Notes under the pieces: generated by a model | Databases searched by the model: none | What the model saw: only the letters and a program-made list of their open reading frames with translations | Told to the model about the DNA's origin: nothing | In this document: piece after piece, positions 51,245-60,050 of the stretch | How the letters are laid out: the number at the start of each line of letters is the position of its first letter | Numbering within the stretch: the first letter of the stretch is position 1 | DNA from: Versatilivorator sp963663845 | Lineage (GTDB): Bacteria > Acidobacteriota > Terriglobia > Versatilivoradales > Versatilivoraceae | Length of the DNA stretch: 64,000 bases | Assembly: GCA_963663845.2 (NCBI GenBank) | Contig: OY760650.2 | Location: forward strand, 1,736,001 to 1,800,000 | Direction of reading: 5' to 3' | Made by a program: the position numbers and the translations under genes

Positions 51245-51643
51245 ATGGACCCCAAACACGTTCTGGTCGTGGACGATGACCCCCATATTCTGGCGCTGAT
51301 CCGGACCGTCCTCACCCAGGAGAACTACCGTGTGACCACGGCCGGCGACGGTCGACAGGCCCTGGACAGCTTGAGAGGATCCCCCTTCGACGCCGTGATC
51401 ACCGACGCCCTCATGCCGGGCCTGGACGGCCCCACCCTGACCGAGAAGATCAAGGCCGACCCCAACCTGAAGGACCTGCCGGTGATCATGATCACTGCCA
51501 GCAGCCAGCCCGGCATGGTCCGGAAGAGTTTTTCCTCGGGCTGTATCCTGTTCCTGCCAAAGCCCTTTACCGGGGCCAGCCTGATTTCCATCCTTCAGTT
51601 GGCTCTCAGGCAGGAGAGCGGACCCAAAGGAGAATACGGATGA
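51245..51643 (+). CDS. Single-domain response regulator (CheY-like)
   Basis: The 132-residue protein is a lone receiver domain: acidic pocket Asp10-Asp11 in VLVVDDDPHI, phospho-acceptor Asp in FDAVITDALMPGLDGPTLTE (~53), Thr/Ser switch in VIMITAS (~81), and Lys in CILFLPKPFTGASL (~106). No output domain follows. The partner kinase is not in this window. The stop overlaps the ATG of the next gene (51640-51643), so the two are coupled. It may act on a target by protein contact, as CheY or Spo0F do. Confidence 0.9.
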   Translation: MDPKHVLVVDDDPHILALIRTVLTQENYRVTTAGDGRQALDSLRGSPFDAVITDALMPGLDGPTLTEKIKADPNLKDLPVIMITASSQPGMVRKSFSSGCILFLPKPFTGASLISILQLALRQESGPKGEYG

Positions 51644-52509
51644 AGATCGCACTCTGCAACGAAGTCCTGCGAGACCTGCCGTTCGCGGCCCAGTGCCAAC
51701 GGGCGGCCGCGCTCGGGTATGCCGGTCTGGAGCTGGCTCCCTTCACCCTGGGAGAGGAGCCTCACCGCCTCTCGGCCGACCGGAGGGCCCAGCTTCGCCG
51801 GGCGGCTTCCGACGCCGGGATCGCCATCACCGGCCTTCATTGGCTGCTGCTGACACCGCCGGGACTGTCCATCACCGCCGCCGACCCCGCCGTACGGGAG
51901 ACAACCCTCGAAATCCTGAAGCGACTGGTGGACCTGTGCGCCGACCTGGGCGGCAAGGTGCTGGTTCACGGATCTCCCAGGCAACGCCAGGTGATGGCGG
52001 ACGAAGATCCCCTGGAAGCCTGGAAGCGAGCCCGCGACCTGTGGGCGACCGTCGCCGGCCGGGCCGCTCAAGCCGGTGTCCTCTACTGCATCGAGCCCCT
52101 GGCGGCCCACGACACCAATTTCATCAACACCATCGGAGCCGCCTCCGACGTGATGGAGGCCGTGGGCAACCCCGCCCTGCGCACCATGCTCGACACCCGG
52201 GCCGCCTCGCACTCGGAATCGGCCTCTCTTCCCGAGCTGGTGGATCGATGGCTTCCTTCGGGAGCCATCGCCCACGTGCACCTCAACGATCCCAGCGGAT
52301 TGGCTCCTGGCCAGGGAGACCTCGAGTTCGGCCCGGTCCTGCAAGCCCTGCGGCGGCGGCGCTACCAAGGCCTGGTATCGGTGGAGCCCTTCGAATACAG
52401 GCCCGACGGAAGCACGGCGGCAGCCCGAGCCATCGGCTATCTTCAAGGCGTCCTGGAGGGCCTGGAATCCCCCTCCAGGACTATCCCACGCGGCTCCCCA
52501 TCACCGTAG
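51640..52509 (+). CDS. Sugar phosphate isomerase/epimerase-like TIM barrel protein
   Basis: This is a 289-residue AP-endonuclease-2/xylose-isomerase-like TIM barrel. MKIALCNEVLRDLPFAAQCQ opens the protein, and GYAGLELAPFTLG follows (~28-40). KVLVHGSPRQRQ (~107), YCIEPLAAHDTNFINT (metal-ligand Glu, ~149), MLDTRAAS (Asp), IAHVHLNDPS (His) and YQGLVSVEPFEY (Glu) give a metal-site pattern. Substrate unknown. Start overlaps the stop of the response regulator by four bases, an odd coupling of a receiver domain with a sugar enzyme. Confidence 0.85.
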   Translation: MKIALCNEVLRDLPFAAQCQRAAALGYAGLELAPFTLGEEPHRLSADRRAQLRRAASDAGIAITGLHWLLLTPPGLSITAADPAVRETTLEILKRLVDLCADLGGKVLVHGSPRQRQVMADEDPLEAWKRARDLWATVAGRAAQAGVLYCIEPLAAHDTNFINTIGAASDVMEAVGNPALRTMLDTRAASHSESASLPELVDRWLPSGAIAHVHLNDPSGLAPGQGDLEFGPVLQALRRRRYQGLVSVEPFEYRPDGSTAAARAIGYLQGVLEGLESPSRTIPRGSPSP

Positions 52510-52625
52510 GGGCGTCCCTTGTGGGCGCCCCATAGGCGGCGCTGGCCGGGCCAACGGGAACAACCGGGCAACCACCAGGGAGGGCAACCACAAGCGTTGC
52601 CCCTACATGGGGGTTCAGCGTGGAA
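52505..52625. repeat. GGGCAACC-hairpin repeat (copy 3, with a partial duplication)
   Basis: GGGCAAC (52582-52588) pairs with GTTGCCC (52596-52602), followed by CCTAC. A second CGGGCAACCACC half unit precedes it (52565-52576), and a CAGCGTGGAATGGCC block like that of the 37.4-kb copy follows. The gap 52510-52765 holds no gene; a promoter lies at its right end. Confidence 0.7.
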
Positions 52626-52665
52626 TGGCCCTGGATTTCCCCTCCTCCTGGCGTCGCGGCGAACC

Positions 52666-52674
52666 TGCTATAAT
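52666..52674 (+). promoter_or_regulatory. Extended -10 promoter
   Basis: TGC-TATAAT (52666-52674), a perfect -10 with the TGN extension and no clear -35; about 90 bp upstream of the exported-protein gene. Confidence 0.45.
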
Positions 52675-52765
52675 GAAGCATCCCGGAATTCCAACCCGGC
52701 ATCAGCATAGAGGAACCCCAGCCCGCTCGTCGCCGGCGACCCGGGAGAAATGCGGGCTCGGTTTC

Positions 52766-53458
52766 ATGAATGGGAGCGGGGCCCTCGGGATGCCGCATCG
52801 CCGACCGGGCGGACCAACCGCCCGCCGCAAAGTTGCTTTTCTCTGCCTCTGGAGCCTGCTGCCGGCGTGGCCGGCCTGGGGGGACTACAAGAAGCTGGCC
52901 GTCAAGGTCGGCCCGGTGGAAGGCTACGCCTCTCGTCAAAGCCAGGGGCCGGTGACCATCGCCGCCGACCCCTTTCCATCGGAAACCAGGATACGAACCG
53001 TCTTCGACATCAAAGGCCTCTCCAAAATGGGCCTGGTTCCGATCAACCTCATTATCAGCAACCAGGGCCCTGACTCACTTTCCATCGACGGCGCAACCAT
53101 CACCTTGCTGGATCCCGAATATGGATCTCTATCGGCCCTGTCACCCAAAGAAGCGGTCAGAATGATCCTGAGACATAAACTTGGTCGCCCGGTGGACCTC
53201 AGCCCGGTTCCCCCGCCATGGCCCCCCTTTGGCAGGGGTAGGAGCCGGGTGGGAAAACATATTTTCGAGATCAGGGACGACTTTATTCGAAAGTCGCTCA
53301 AGCGCCGCATCCGACCCCGCGCCACGGCCTGGGGGTTTGTCTTCTTCCAGCTTCCCGAGAGAAAGTCACGCCTGACCGGCTATAAAATAATTATCCCTGA
53401 TGTAGAAAATGATAGAACACAACAAAAATTATTATATTTCGATATTCAGCTAAAGTAG
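52766..53458 (+). CDS. Hypothetical exported protein
   Basis: The 230-residue protein has a signal peptide (RKVAFLCLWSLLPAWPAWG) and a beta-rich body: VKVGPVEGYASRQSQGPVTI, INLIISNQGPDSLSIDGATI (a TRAPP/arrestin-like strand pair), then SALSPKEAVRMILRH. A proline/glycine-rich insert (PVPPPWPPFGRGRSRVG, ~152-168) follows, and the C-terminus is RATAWGFVFFQLPE...KIIIPDVENDRTQQKLLYFDI. No family recognised. The last ~70 bases are strikingly AT-rich for this genome. ATG at 52766 is used; ATG at 52790 is as likely. Confidence 0.6.
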   Translation: MNGSGALGMPHRRPGGPTARRKVAFLCLWSLLPAWPAWGDYKKLAVKVGPVEGYASRQSQGPVTIAADPFPSETRIRTVFDIKGLSKMGLVPINLIISNQGPDSLSIDGATITLLDPEYGSLSALSPKEAVRMILRHKLGRPVDLSPVPPPWPPFGRGRSRVGKHIFEIRDDFIRKSLKRRIRPRATAWGFVFFQLPERKSRLTGYKIIIPDVENDRTQQKLLYFDIQLK

Positions 53459-53506
53459 ACGCCAACCCATATTCCGATCATCCATAAGAATAACCGGGAG
53501 ACCGCC

Positions 53507-54229
53507 ATGAGAAGAAATCTTGCCCCTTGGGCTCTTGCGATCCTGATGGCCGTCCATCAACCGGTCGGGCTGCTGGCCCAAACACCCTCCGCCCCCGGCG
53601 GCGCCTCCGACCCAACGCTCACCATCCAGGCTGGAACCCGGTTCAAGGCCTCCCTGCAGACCCCGGTCAGCACCAAGCTCTCCGAGGTGGGCGACCTGCT
53701 CTACTGGACGCTCTATGAACCGCTCCGGATCGATGAGGAGCACGTGCTGCCCAGAGGCATGGAGCTCTCCGGGCGGGTCACCTTCGTCAAGCGGCCCGGA
53801 AGAGTCAAGGGCAAAGCCCAACTTTACGCATTGATGGATGGTTTGGAGACCTACTACGGCACTGAATCGATTGTGGTGTCGGTGGATGCGGCCGACGACG
53901 TCCTGGCGGACGAGAAGATTCGAGCCGACGAGGAAGGCAAGCTGAAAGCCAGCCGGGACATCGGCCACGACCTGGGGAAGGCAGAGAGGGGAGCCCATAT
54001 CGGATCCACGGCCTCGATTCCGATCGCCATTTCGACGGGCAGCCTGGGGGCGCTCATTGTTGGACCCGCAGTCGGGGCCTTGGCCGGGATTCTGCTGACC
54101 CGGGGCAAGGAAATCCGCCTGCCGGCGGGGACGGTGTTTCGAATGAAGTTCGTCCAGGAGGTGGAGATTCCGGCTTCCATCGCCGAATTTCGTCCCGGCG
54201 GGGCGGCCGGGTCGGCCCCTAATTCCTGA
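53507..54229 (+). CDS. Hypothetical exported protein with a 'GTRFKASLQTPVSTK' beta domain
   Basis: The 240-residue protein has a signal peptide (LAPWALAILMAVHQPVGLLA), then IQAGTRFKASLQTPVSTKLS, VLPRGMELSGRVTFVKRPGR and a membrane-like or flexible glycine-rich stretch (SLGALIVGPAVGALAGILL, ~175-193). KEIRLPAGTVFRMKFVQEVE follows. Two 'LP.GT.F' units recall the VirB10/TrbI-like beta-barrel found in many secreted acidobacterial proteins; that link is by pattern only. GGGAGA precedes the ATG. The gene ends 11 bp inside the parB 3' end. Confidence 0.7.
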   Translation: MRRNLAPWALAILMAVHQPVGLLAQTPSAPGGASDPTLTIQAGTRFKASLQTPVSTKLSEVGDLLYWTLYEPLRIDEEHVLPRGMELSGRVTFVKRPGRVKGKAQLYALMDGLETYYGTESIVVSVDAADDVLADEKIRADEEGKLKASRDIGHDLGKAERGAHIGSTASIPIAISTGSLGALIVGPAVGALAGILLTRGKEIRLPAGTVFRMKFVQEVEIPASIAEFRPGGAAGSAPNS

Positions 54230-55061
54230 GCAAGCGCTCGTAGAGGCGTTGCAACTCTTCCTGGGAGTAGTACTCGATCTCGATCCGGCCCCGGTTGCCG
54301 TTGGGGAGGATGCGCACCCGCGTCCCCAGCGATGTCTCCAGCTTGGCCGCGGCGGCCTTGACGTTGGGGTCCGGGTCTTTTCCTTCGCCCCTCTTTCCGG
54401 TGGATTTCCTTTGTTGCGAAACCTGTCGCTCGATCCGGCGGACCGACCATCCCCGCTTGGACGCCTGGTCAGCCAGGGCCTGCTGGACCTGGGGATCGTC
54501 CAGGGCCAGCAGCGCCCTGGCATGGCCCATGGAGAGCTTTCGTTCCTTGACCAGGTCCTGGACCGGAGCAGACAACTTTAACAACCGCAGGAAGTTGGTC
54601 ACTGTGGAGCGCTCTTTCCCGGTCCTGCGGGCCACTTCCTCCTGAGTCAATCCGAATTCGTTGGCCAGGCGGGAGTAGGCGCGAGCTTCCTCCATCGGAT
54701 TGAGGTTTTCTCTCTGCAGGTTCTCGATCAGGGCGGCCTGCATCAACTGGTCGTCGTCAAGAGGCCTGACAACCGCCGGAATCTTGCGCAGTCCCAGGAG
54801 TTGAGCCGCCCTCCAACGCCGTTCACCCGCAATGATTTGAAATCGGTCCCCGACCTGGCGAACCGCAATGGGTTGAACGAACCCGTTCACCTCCAGCGAG
54901 CGCGCCAACTCGCGCAGCCGCTCCTTGTCGAAGATCTCTCGAGTCTGGAAGGGATTGGGTTCCAGCAGCGCCACCTCCAGCTCGCGCAAGCTCGTCTCCA
55001 ACTCGGGCTTGGCCGCACCCAGCAGCGCACTAATTCCCCTTCCGAGCGCCTTTCGTGCCAT
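54219..55061 (-). CDS. parB: Chromosome-partitioning protein ParB
   Basis: ParB binds parS near the origin, spreads as a CTP-dependent clamp and works with ParA in segregation. The 280-residue protein starts MARKALGRGISALLG, with the N-terminal ParB/Srx CTP-binding region (EPNPFQTREIF, VNGFVQPIAVR, FQIIAGERRWRAAQLLGLRK with the GERRxRA motif). A helix-turn-helix (EFGLTQEEVARRTGKERSTV) and a C-terminal dimerisation domain follow. Its ATG overlaps the 3' end of parA by 32 bp. Confidence 0.96.
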   Translation of the reverse strand: MARKALGRGISALLGAAKPELETSLRELEVALLEPNPFQTREIFDKERLRELARSLEVNGFVQPIAVRQVGDRFQIIAGERRWRAAQLLGLRKIPAVVRPLDDDQLMQAALIENLQRENLNPMEEARAYSRLANEFGLTQEEVARRTGKERSTVTNFLRLLKLSAPVQDLVKERKLSMGHARALLALDDPQVQQALADQASKRGWSVRRIERQVSQQRKSTGKRGEGKDPDPNVKAAAAKLETSLGTRVRILPNGNRGRIEIEYYSQEELQRLYERLLRN

Positions 55062-55815
55062 GATCGATCACCTCCAGGGCCAGTTGTATATAGCTGCCGG
55101 CCCCCTTGGACTTCACGTCGTAGAGAATGATGGGCTTCCCGTGGCTGGGAGCTTCCGCCAGGCGAACATTCCTCGGGATGACGGTCCGGAACACCTGGCC
55201 CGCAAAGAAAGCGCGCAGGTCCGCGGCCACCTGCCGGCTGAGATTGGTGCGCTCGTCAAACATGGTCAGCAGAAACCCCTCCACCGACAAGCCCGGATTC
55301 CACTGCCGGCGAACCTGCACCAGCGTCTCCAGCATCTCCGACACGCCTTCCAGGGCAAAGTATTCGCACTGGATGGGAATCAGGATGGAGTCTGCCGCCA
55401 CCAGGGCGTTGAGGGTCAGGAGATTCAGCGAAGGGGGACAATCGAGCAGGACAAACCGGTATTGGCTGCGAAGAGGCGCGATGGCCTCTTTCAACCGGAA
55501 CTCGCGACGGTCGACGTCGACCAGTTCCACCAGCGCCCCGGTCAGGTTCTGATCGGCCGGAACGACATCCATCCCCTCCAGTTCGGTGTGCAGCAGCCCC
55601 TGTTGCCAGCCGATCTCTCCCGACAGGAGATGATAGAGGCTCTTTCTGAGGGCGTTCTTGGGAAACCCCAAGCCGCTGGTGGCGTTGGCTTGGGGGTCGC
55701 AGTCCACCAGCAGCGTTTTCATCTCGGCTGCGGCCAGGGATGCGGCCAGGTTGATGCCGGTGGTGGTCTTCCCGACACCACCCTTCTGGTTGGCGATGGC
55801 GATGACTCTCGCCAA
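55030..55815 (-). CDS. parA: Chromosome-partitioning ATPase ParA
   Basis: ParA is the DNA-binding Walker ATPase that moves ParB-parS complexes. The 261-residue protein starts LARVIAIANQKGGVGKTTTG (deviant Walker A, ~9-19); VDCDPQANATSGLG (A', ~40) and FVLLDCPPSLNLLTLNAL (Walker B, ~118) follow. Start codon is TTG at 55815 with AAAGG upstream. It is chromosomal-type (short, no N-terminal HTH). Its C-terminus overlaps parB. Confidence 0.96.
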   Translation of the reverse strand: MARVIAIANQKGGVGKTTTGINLAASLAAAEMKTLLVDCDPQANATSGLGFPKNALRKSLYHLLSGEIGWQQGLLHTELEGMDVVPADQNLTGALVELVDVDRREFRLKEAIAPLRSQYRFVLLDCPPSLNLLTLNALVAADSILIPIQCEYFALEGVSEMLETLVQVRRQWNPGLSVEGFLLTMFDERTNLSRQVAADLRAFFAGQVFRTVIPRNVRLAEAPSHGKPIILYDVKSKGAGSYIQLALEVIDHGTKGARKGN

Positions 55816-55947
55816 GGGGAACCTTTGAGTTCAGAACATCTGAAGCAGTTCGGCGTGCGAGCGTTTCCCGTCTGGAAACTTTGGAAGCAGGACACTACTA
55901 ACAAAACCGTCGGCAAAACTCAACCGATTCGTCTTACGCCACCTCGA

Positions 55948-55963
55948 TGTTTCACGTGGAACA
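55948..55963. promoter_or_regulatory. parS site 1
   Basis: TGTTTCACGTGGAACA differs from the consensus TGTTTCACGTGAAACA at one base. It lies upstream of parA, 133 bp from its start. Confidence 0.85.
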
Positions 55964-55989
55964 CTGACTCTAGCCCATCAATCAGTCCA

Positions 55990-56050
55990 TTTGTGTTTAT
56001 TCGTGTCCATTCGTGGTTCGTCTTTCTCCTTCGTGGCCCATCGTGGATTC
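55990..56050. repeat. TTCGTGG array between the parS sites
   Basis: ATTCGTGTCCATTCGTGG and further TTCGTGGCC/ATCGTGGATT words; reverse complement of the CACGAAGG family. The rest of 55816-56085 shows nothing but the parS sites. Confidence 0.6.
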
Positions 56051-56081
56051 CCCTTTGGGCCCTTGTGACCAACCCTGCCGA

Positions 56082-56097
56082 TGTTTCACGTGGAACA
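56082..56097. promoter_or_regulatory. parS site 2
   Basis: The identical 16-mer TGTTTCACGTGGAACA, 134 bp from site 1, overlapping the rsmG stop codon (56086-56088). Confidence 0.85.
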
Positions 56098-56745
56098 TCG
56101 GTTTTCCCTGACGCCGCTCACCAGCAGCCGCTGCCGGCTCCAGGGAACCTGGATGGGGTCCGCCCAATCCACTCCCGGCAATTGCCGCAACTCGCCGTTC
56201 CAAATCTTCCTGGTGGTGAAAAGCACCAGCTTCACCCTGCCCTGAATCAGCCTGTCACACCAGGCCAGCCTGGTGTCAATGGCGCCCAGGCCTCGCAGGG
56301 TTACGGTGCGAGGGGAAGGGGTGAAGTCGTCCGAGCGGCACTCCTCCAGTCGTTTGTGGAGGACCGCCACCCCTTCCAGGCCCAGCCGGCGGCGCACCGT
56401 TTCCAGGAAAGCGGCCTTTTTCCCGCGCGGCTCCACAAGATAAACCGTGAGATCCGGCCGATATATCTTCAATGCCATCCCCGGGAATCCTGCCCCGGAA
56501 CCCACGTCCAGCAGGGGGCCGTCCTCTTCGGCCAGCAATGAGGCGGCCAGAAACGACTCCGCAAACAGGTCCCTCAGCATGTCTGACCGCTCCCGGAGTC
56601 CGGTCAGGTTCATCTTCCGATTCCACTGCTCCAGCAGGCCCAGGTAGATTTCCACCCGTTCCGCCACCGGACCCCTGCATTCCATTCCCCACCGGCTCAA
56701 AAGGGCCTCCACTCCCTGGTCTACGGAGCAACCTCCGGCTGTCAT
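56086..56745 (-). CDS. rsmG: 16S rRNA (guanine527-N7)-methyltransferase RsmG
   Basis: RsmG (GidB) methylates G527 of 16S rRNA. The 219-residue protein has YLGLLEQWNRKMNLTGLRER (~33-52), the SAM motif LLDVGSGAGFPGMALKIYRP (~77-96), VYLVEPRGKKAAFLETV and a late VTLRGLGAIDTRLAWC (RGLG in place of the usual RA, ~146). The ATG at 56745 is 7 bp past the mnmG stop; a start at 56763 would overlap mnmG. Its last codons contain parS site 2. Confidence 0.92.
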   Translation of the reverse strand: MTAGGCSVDQGVEALLSRWGMECRGPVAERVEIYLGLLEQWNRKMNLTGLRERSDMLRDLFAESFLAASLLAEEDGPLLDVGSGAGFPGMALKIYRPDLTVYLVEPRGKKAAFLETVRRRLGLEGVAVLHKRLEECRSDDFTPSPRTVTLRGLGAIDTRLAWCDRLIQGRVKLVLFTTRKIWNGELRQLPGVDWADPIQVPWSRQRLLVSGVRENRCST

Positions 56746-56752
56746 GGCTTGC

Positions 56753-58603
56753 TTAACCCGCATTTCGCTTGCGTCGATTGATCTCCAGGTGGACATGGAT
56801 GACGGCAAGCGCCGCCGGTGTCACCCCCGGAATCCGACTGGCCTGGCCGATGGTCACCGGCCGGATTCGGGAGAGCTTCTCCACCACTTCGCGCGACAGA
56901 CCGGGGATGTTGGCATACTCGAAATCGTCGGGCAGCGGCTTGGCCGAGGCCCGCTTCATCTTTTCGATGTCGGCTCTCTGTTGCCGCAGATATCCCTCAT
57001 ACTTGATCTCGGTCTCCACGCTGCGCAATTCTTCTGGGCTCAGCTCCTCCCGCAGGGTTCCCGGAAGTTCCGGGAGAAACTGCCCGATGCGGAATTCCGT
57101 GCGCTTCAGGGCCTCTCTTGCCGAAATCCTGCCACCCCCCACCGGAATGCGCCTCTCCATCAGGACGGCTCTCAATCTCTCCATGCGCCGCTGCTTGGCC
57201 TGGTAGTTCTCCAGGTCGTCCCTCCCGATCAGTCCCAGCTCCCCCCCCAGTGGAGTCAGCCGCCGATCGGCATTGTCGATCCTCAACTGCAGCCGGAACT
57301 CGGCCCGGGAAGTGAACATGCGATAGGGCTCGTCGGTTCCCTTGGTGACCAGGTCATCGACAAGGATCCCGATATAGGCCTCATCCCGTCCCAGCACCAC
57401 CGGCTCCTTCCCCTTGACCCAGCGGGCCGCGTTGATCCCGGCCATGAGCCCTTGGCAGGCGGCCTCCTCATAGCCGGTGGTCCCATTGATCTGGCCTGCA
57501 TGAAACAATCCGGCCACGCGCTTGGTTTGCAGGGAGGGAAACAGCTCACGGGGGTCCACGTAGTCATACTCAACGGCGTATCCCGGCCGAATCATCTCCG
57601 CCGCTTCCAGGCCCCGGATGGAGCGGACCATCGCCAACTGGACATCGGGCGGCATGCTGGTCGAGAGTCCATTGACGTAAATCTCGTTGGTGTCGAGTCC
57701 TTCCGGCTCCAGAAAAATCTGATGCCGCGGCCTCTGGGGGAATTTCACCACCTTGTCCTCGAAGGAAGGACAGTAGCGGGGGCCAATCGACTGAATCCGT
57801 CCACTATAGAGCGGTGACCGACTCAGATTGTCGCGGACCACCTGGTGGGTCCGTTGATTGCTGTAGGCGATGAAGCAGGATACCTGAGGCTGGTCTATCC
57901 CCTTGGTTCTAAAGGAGAAGGGTGTGGGTTCCCTGTCCCCCTTCTGCTCTTCGGCCATCCCGAAGTCGATCGTCCGTCCATCCAGTCGCGGCGGCGTTCC
58001 CGTCTTCATGCGCCCCCAACGGAACCCCATGGCCTTGATCGATTCGGCCAGCGGGACCGACGGCGATTCACCGCTGCGCCCGGCAGCGCTCTTGCGCTCG
58101 CCGACATGGATCAGTCCGTTCAGGAAGGTGCCCGTGGTCAACACCACGGCGCGGGCGCCCACTCGGCGCCCGTCCGCCAAATCGACTCCGCAGACTCGCC
58201 CCTTCTCTCTCACGATCTCCACAACCTCGGCCTGCCTGATGCCGAGGCGGGCTTCACCTTCCAGCAAATGCCGCATGGCGACACGATACCGCTGCTTGTC
58301 AGCCTGGGCTCTCGGCGACCACACGGCCGGGCCGCGGCTTCGGTTCAGCAGCCGAAACTGAATCCCGGTCCGATCGATCACCTCTCCCATCACGCCACCC
58401 AGCGCATCCAGTTCGCGCACCAAGTGGCCCTTGGCGATGCCGCCGATGGCAGGATTGCAGGACATCTGCGCGATGAGATCGGCATTCATGGTGTAGAGCG
58501 CCGTATCCAACCCCATCCGCGCCGCCGCCACGGCCGCTTCCACGCCGGCATGCCCGCCGCCGATCACTACCACGTCATGGTCTTGCAACGTACCGCTACC
58601 CAT
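56753..58603 (-). CDS. mnmG: tRNA uridine-5-carboxymethylaminomethyl enzyme MnmG
   Basis: MnmG (GidA), with MnmE, makes cmnm5U34 in tRNAs, using FAD and methylene-THF. The 616-residue protein has the FAD motif DVVVIGGGHAGVEAAVAAAR (~9-28), SCNPAIGGIAKGHLVREL (~47-64), AVVLTTGTFLNG (~150) and GYEEAACQGLMAGINAA (~366). The C-terminal region ends ANIPGLSREVVEKLSRIRPV and GVTPAALAVIHVHL. The ATG at 58603 has GGGGAGGAG upstream. It lies 31 bp after mnmE, so methylene-THF links it loosely to the C1 operon elsewhere in the window. Confidence 0.97.
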   Translation of the reverse strand: MGSGTLQDHDVVVIGGGHAGVEAAVAAARMGLDTALYTMNADLIAQMSCNPAIGGIAKGHLVRELDALGGVMGEVIDRTGIQFRLLNRSRGPAVWSPRAQADKQRYRVAMRHLLEGEARLGIRQAEVVEIVREKGRVCGVDLADGRRVGARAVVLTTGTFLNGLIHVGERKSAAGRSGESPSVPLAESIKAMGFRWGRMKTGTPPRLDGRTIDFGMAEEQKGDREPTPFSFRTKGIDQPQVSCFIAYSNQRTHQVVRDNLSRSPLYSGRIQSIGPRYCPSFEDKVVKFPQRPRHQIFLEPEGLDTNEIYVNGLSTSMPPDVQLAMVRSIRGLEAAEMIRPGYAVEYDYVDPRELFPSLQTKRVAGLFHAGQINGTTGYEEAACQGLMAGINAARWVKGKEPVVLGRDEAYIGILVDDLVTKGTDEPYRMFTSRAEFRLQLRIDNADRRLTPLGGELGLIGRDDLENYQAKQRRMERLRAVLMERRIPVGGGRISAREALKRTEFRIGQFLPELPGTLREELSPEELRSVETEIKYEGYLRQQRADIEKMKRASAKPLPDDFEYANIPGLSREVVEKLSRIRPVTIGQASRIPGVTPAALAVIHVHLEINRRKRNAG

Positions 58604-58634
58604 CTCTCCTCCCCGCCCAAAGCCATCCCCCCAG

Positions 58635-60008
58635 TCACTTGCCAATGCAAAACGTACTGAAGATGCGTCCCAGAATATCTTCAATGCCCGTCTCTCCGGT
58701 CAGTTCGTTCAGCGCTCTCAAGGCCGTGTGCAAGTCCAGCAAAATCAATTCATGAGGCAATCCCTGCTCGACCGCGCCTCCCGCCCGCCTCAAGGCCTTC
58801 AACGCCTCCCCGATCCGTTCCTGCTGGCGAAGGCTGGTGACCAGCGACCCTTCCTGCTCCACCCTCTTCCCCTGGCCCAGGTCCTCCAGCAGCACCTGCC
58901 GCAACCTTTCCACGCCTTCTCCGGTCAAGGCGGACACCCGGACCACGGGCGCCTCCATCTCCCCCAACCTCTCTCGGGACAAGCGTTGAGGCAAGTCGAT
59001 CTTGTTGATGACCAGGCAGCAAGCCCGCCGTTTCAACTCCTCCAACAAGCTGCGGTCCTCTTCCGTGTGTTCGACCGATCCGTCCAGCACCAGCAGCAGC
59101 CTGTCGGCATCGGCCAGCACCTCACGGGTCTTGTCGATTCCGATGCGCTCCACCGGATCGGCCGACCTTCGAATCCCGGCCGTATCCAGCCAACGTACCG
59201 GAATCCCCCCCAGGTGAGCGTCTTCCGCGACCACGTCGCGGGTGGTTCCGGGCCGCTCGTTGACAATGGCGCGCTCCTGACTCAGCAAGGTGTTGAAAAG
59301 AGTAGACTTGCCCACGTTGGTGCGGCCGACCACGGCTACCGTGATTCCGTCGCTCAGCAACCGTCCCCGCCCAAACCCGTCCTCCAAATCCTGCAATGCG
59401 GCGACCACCGGCTGCAACTGCTCCCGGATCGCTTCCTCCGCCGGAACCGGCACGTCGTCGTCGGCAAAGTCGATGCCGGCTTCCAGCAACGATATCAGCC
59501 TCACCAGCAATTCCTTGATCGGCTTCAACCGCCGAGACAGCGATCCCTCCGCCTGCTGGCGCGCCACTCGAGCCTGAAACAGCGTCTTGGCCTCGATCAG
59601 GTCCCGAATCGCCTCGGCTTGCACCAGGTCGATCCTGCCCCGCAAGAAGGCTCTCAACGTAAACTCGCCCGGCGTCGCCAAGCGGGCGCCGGCTTCCAGC
59701 AAGGCCGCCATCACCGCCTCGAGCACCACCGGACTGCCGTGACAGCCGATCTCCACCACGTCTTCGGCCGTAAAGGATCTTGGAGCCCGAAAATAGGTCA
59801 CCATGGCCTGGTCCAGGACCTCCCCGGTTTTCAGCCGCCTTATCCTGCGCAATCGGGTGGTCCGATCCCGGAGACCATTGCCGCCACAGCCACAGACCGC
59901 CTCCGCGATCCTTCGGGCATCTCCCCCGCTCAAGCGAATCACGCCGATGCCGCTCTTGCCCTTCGGGGTCGCTATGGCTGCTATGGTGTCGTCGATCAAG
60001 GTGGGCAT
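58635..60008 (-). CDS. mnmE: tRNA modification GTPase MnmE
   Basis: MnmE is the dimeric GTPase partner of MnmG. The 457-residue protein has the N-terminal folate-binding domain (DTIAAIATPKGKSGIGVIRL; FTAEDVVEIGCHGSPVVLEA), a helical domain and an inserted G domain (VVGRTNVGKSTLFNTLL ~225, TTRDVV, DTAGIRRSADPVERIGI). NKID and the conserved C-terminal CIGK with the catalytic Cys complete the set. Length and order are standard. It heads the mnmE-mnmG-rsmG-parA-parB minus-strand run. Confidence 0.97.
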   Translation of the reverse strand: MPTLIDDTIAAIATPKGKSGIGVIRLSGGDARRIAEAVCGCGGNGLRDRTTRLRRIRRLKTGEVLDQAMVTYFRAPRSFTAEDVVEIGCHGSPVVLEAVMAALLEAGARLATPGEFTLRAFLRGRIDLVQAEAIRDLIEAKTLFQARVARQQAEGSLSRRLKPIKELLVRLISLLEAGIDFADDDVPVPAEEAIREQLQPVVAALQDLEDGFGRGRLLSDGITVAVVGRTNVGKSTLFNTLLSQERAIVNERPGTTRDVVAEDAHLGGIPVRWLDTAGIRRSADPVERIGIDKTREVLADADRLLLVLDGSVEHTEEDRSLLEELKRRACCLVINKIDLPQRLSRERLGEMEAPVVRVSALTGEGVERLRQVLLEDLGQGKRVEQEGSLVTSLRQQERIGEALKALRRAGGAVEQGLPHELILLDLHTALRALNELTGETGIEDILGRIFSTFCIGK

Positions 60009-60050
60009 GATTGCTGACCTCGTTCGAAAATCAGGCCAGGAAGGTTGCTC

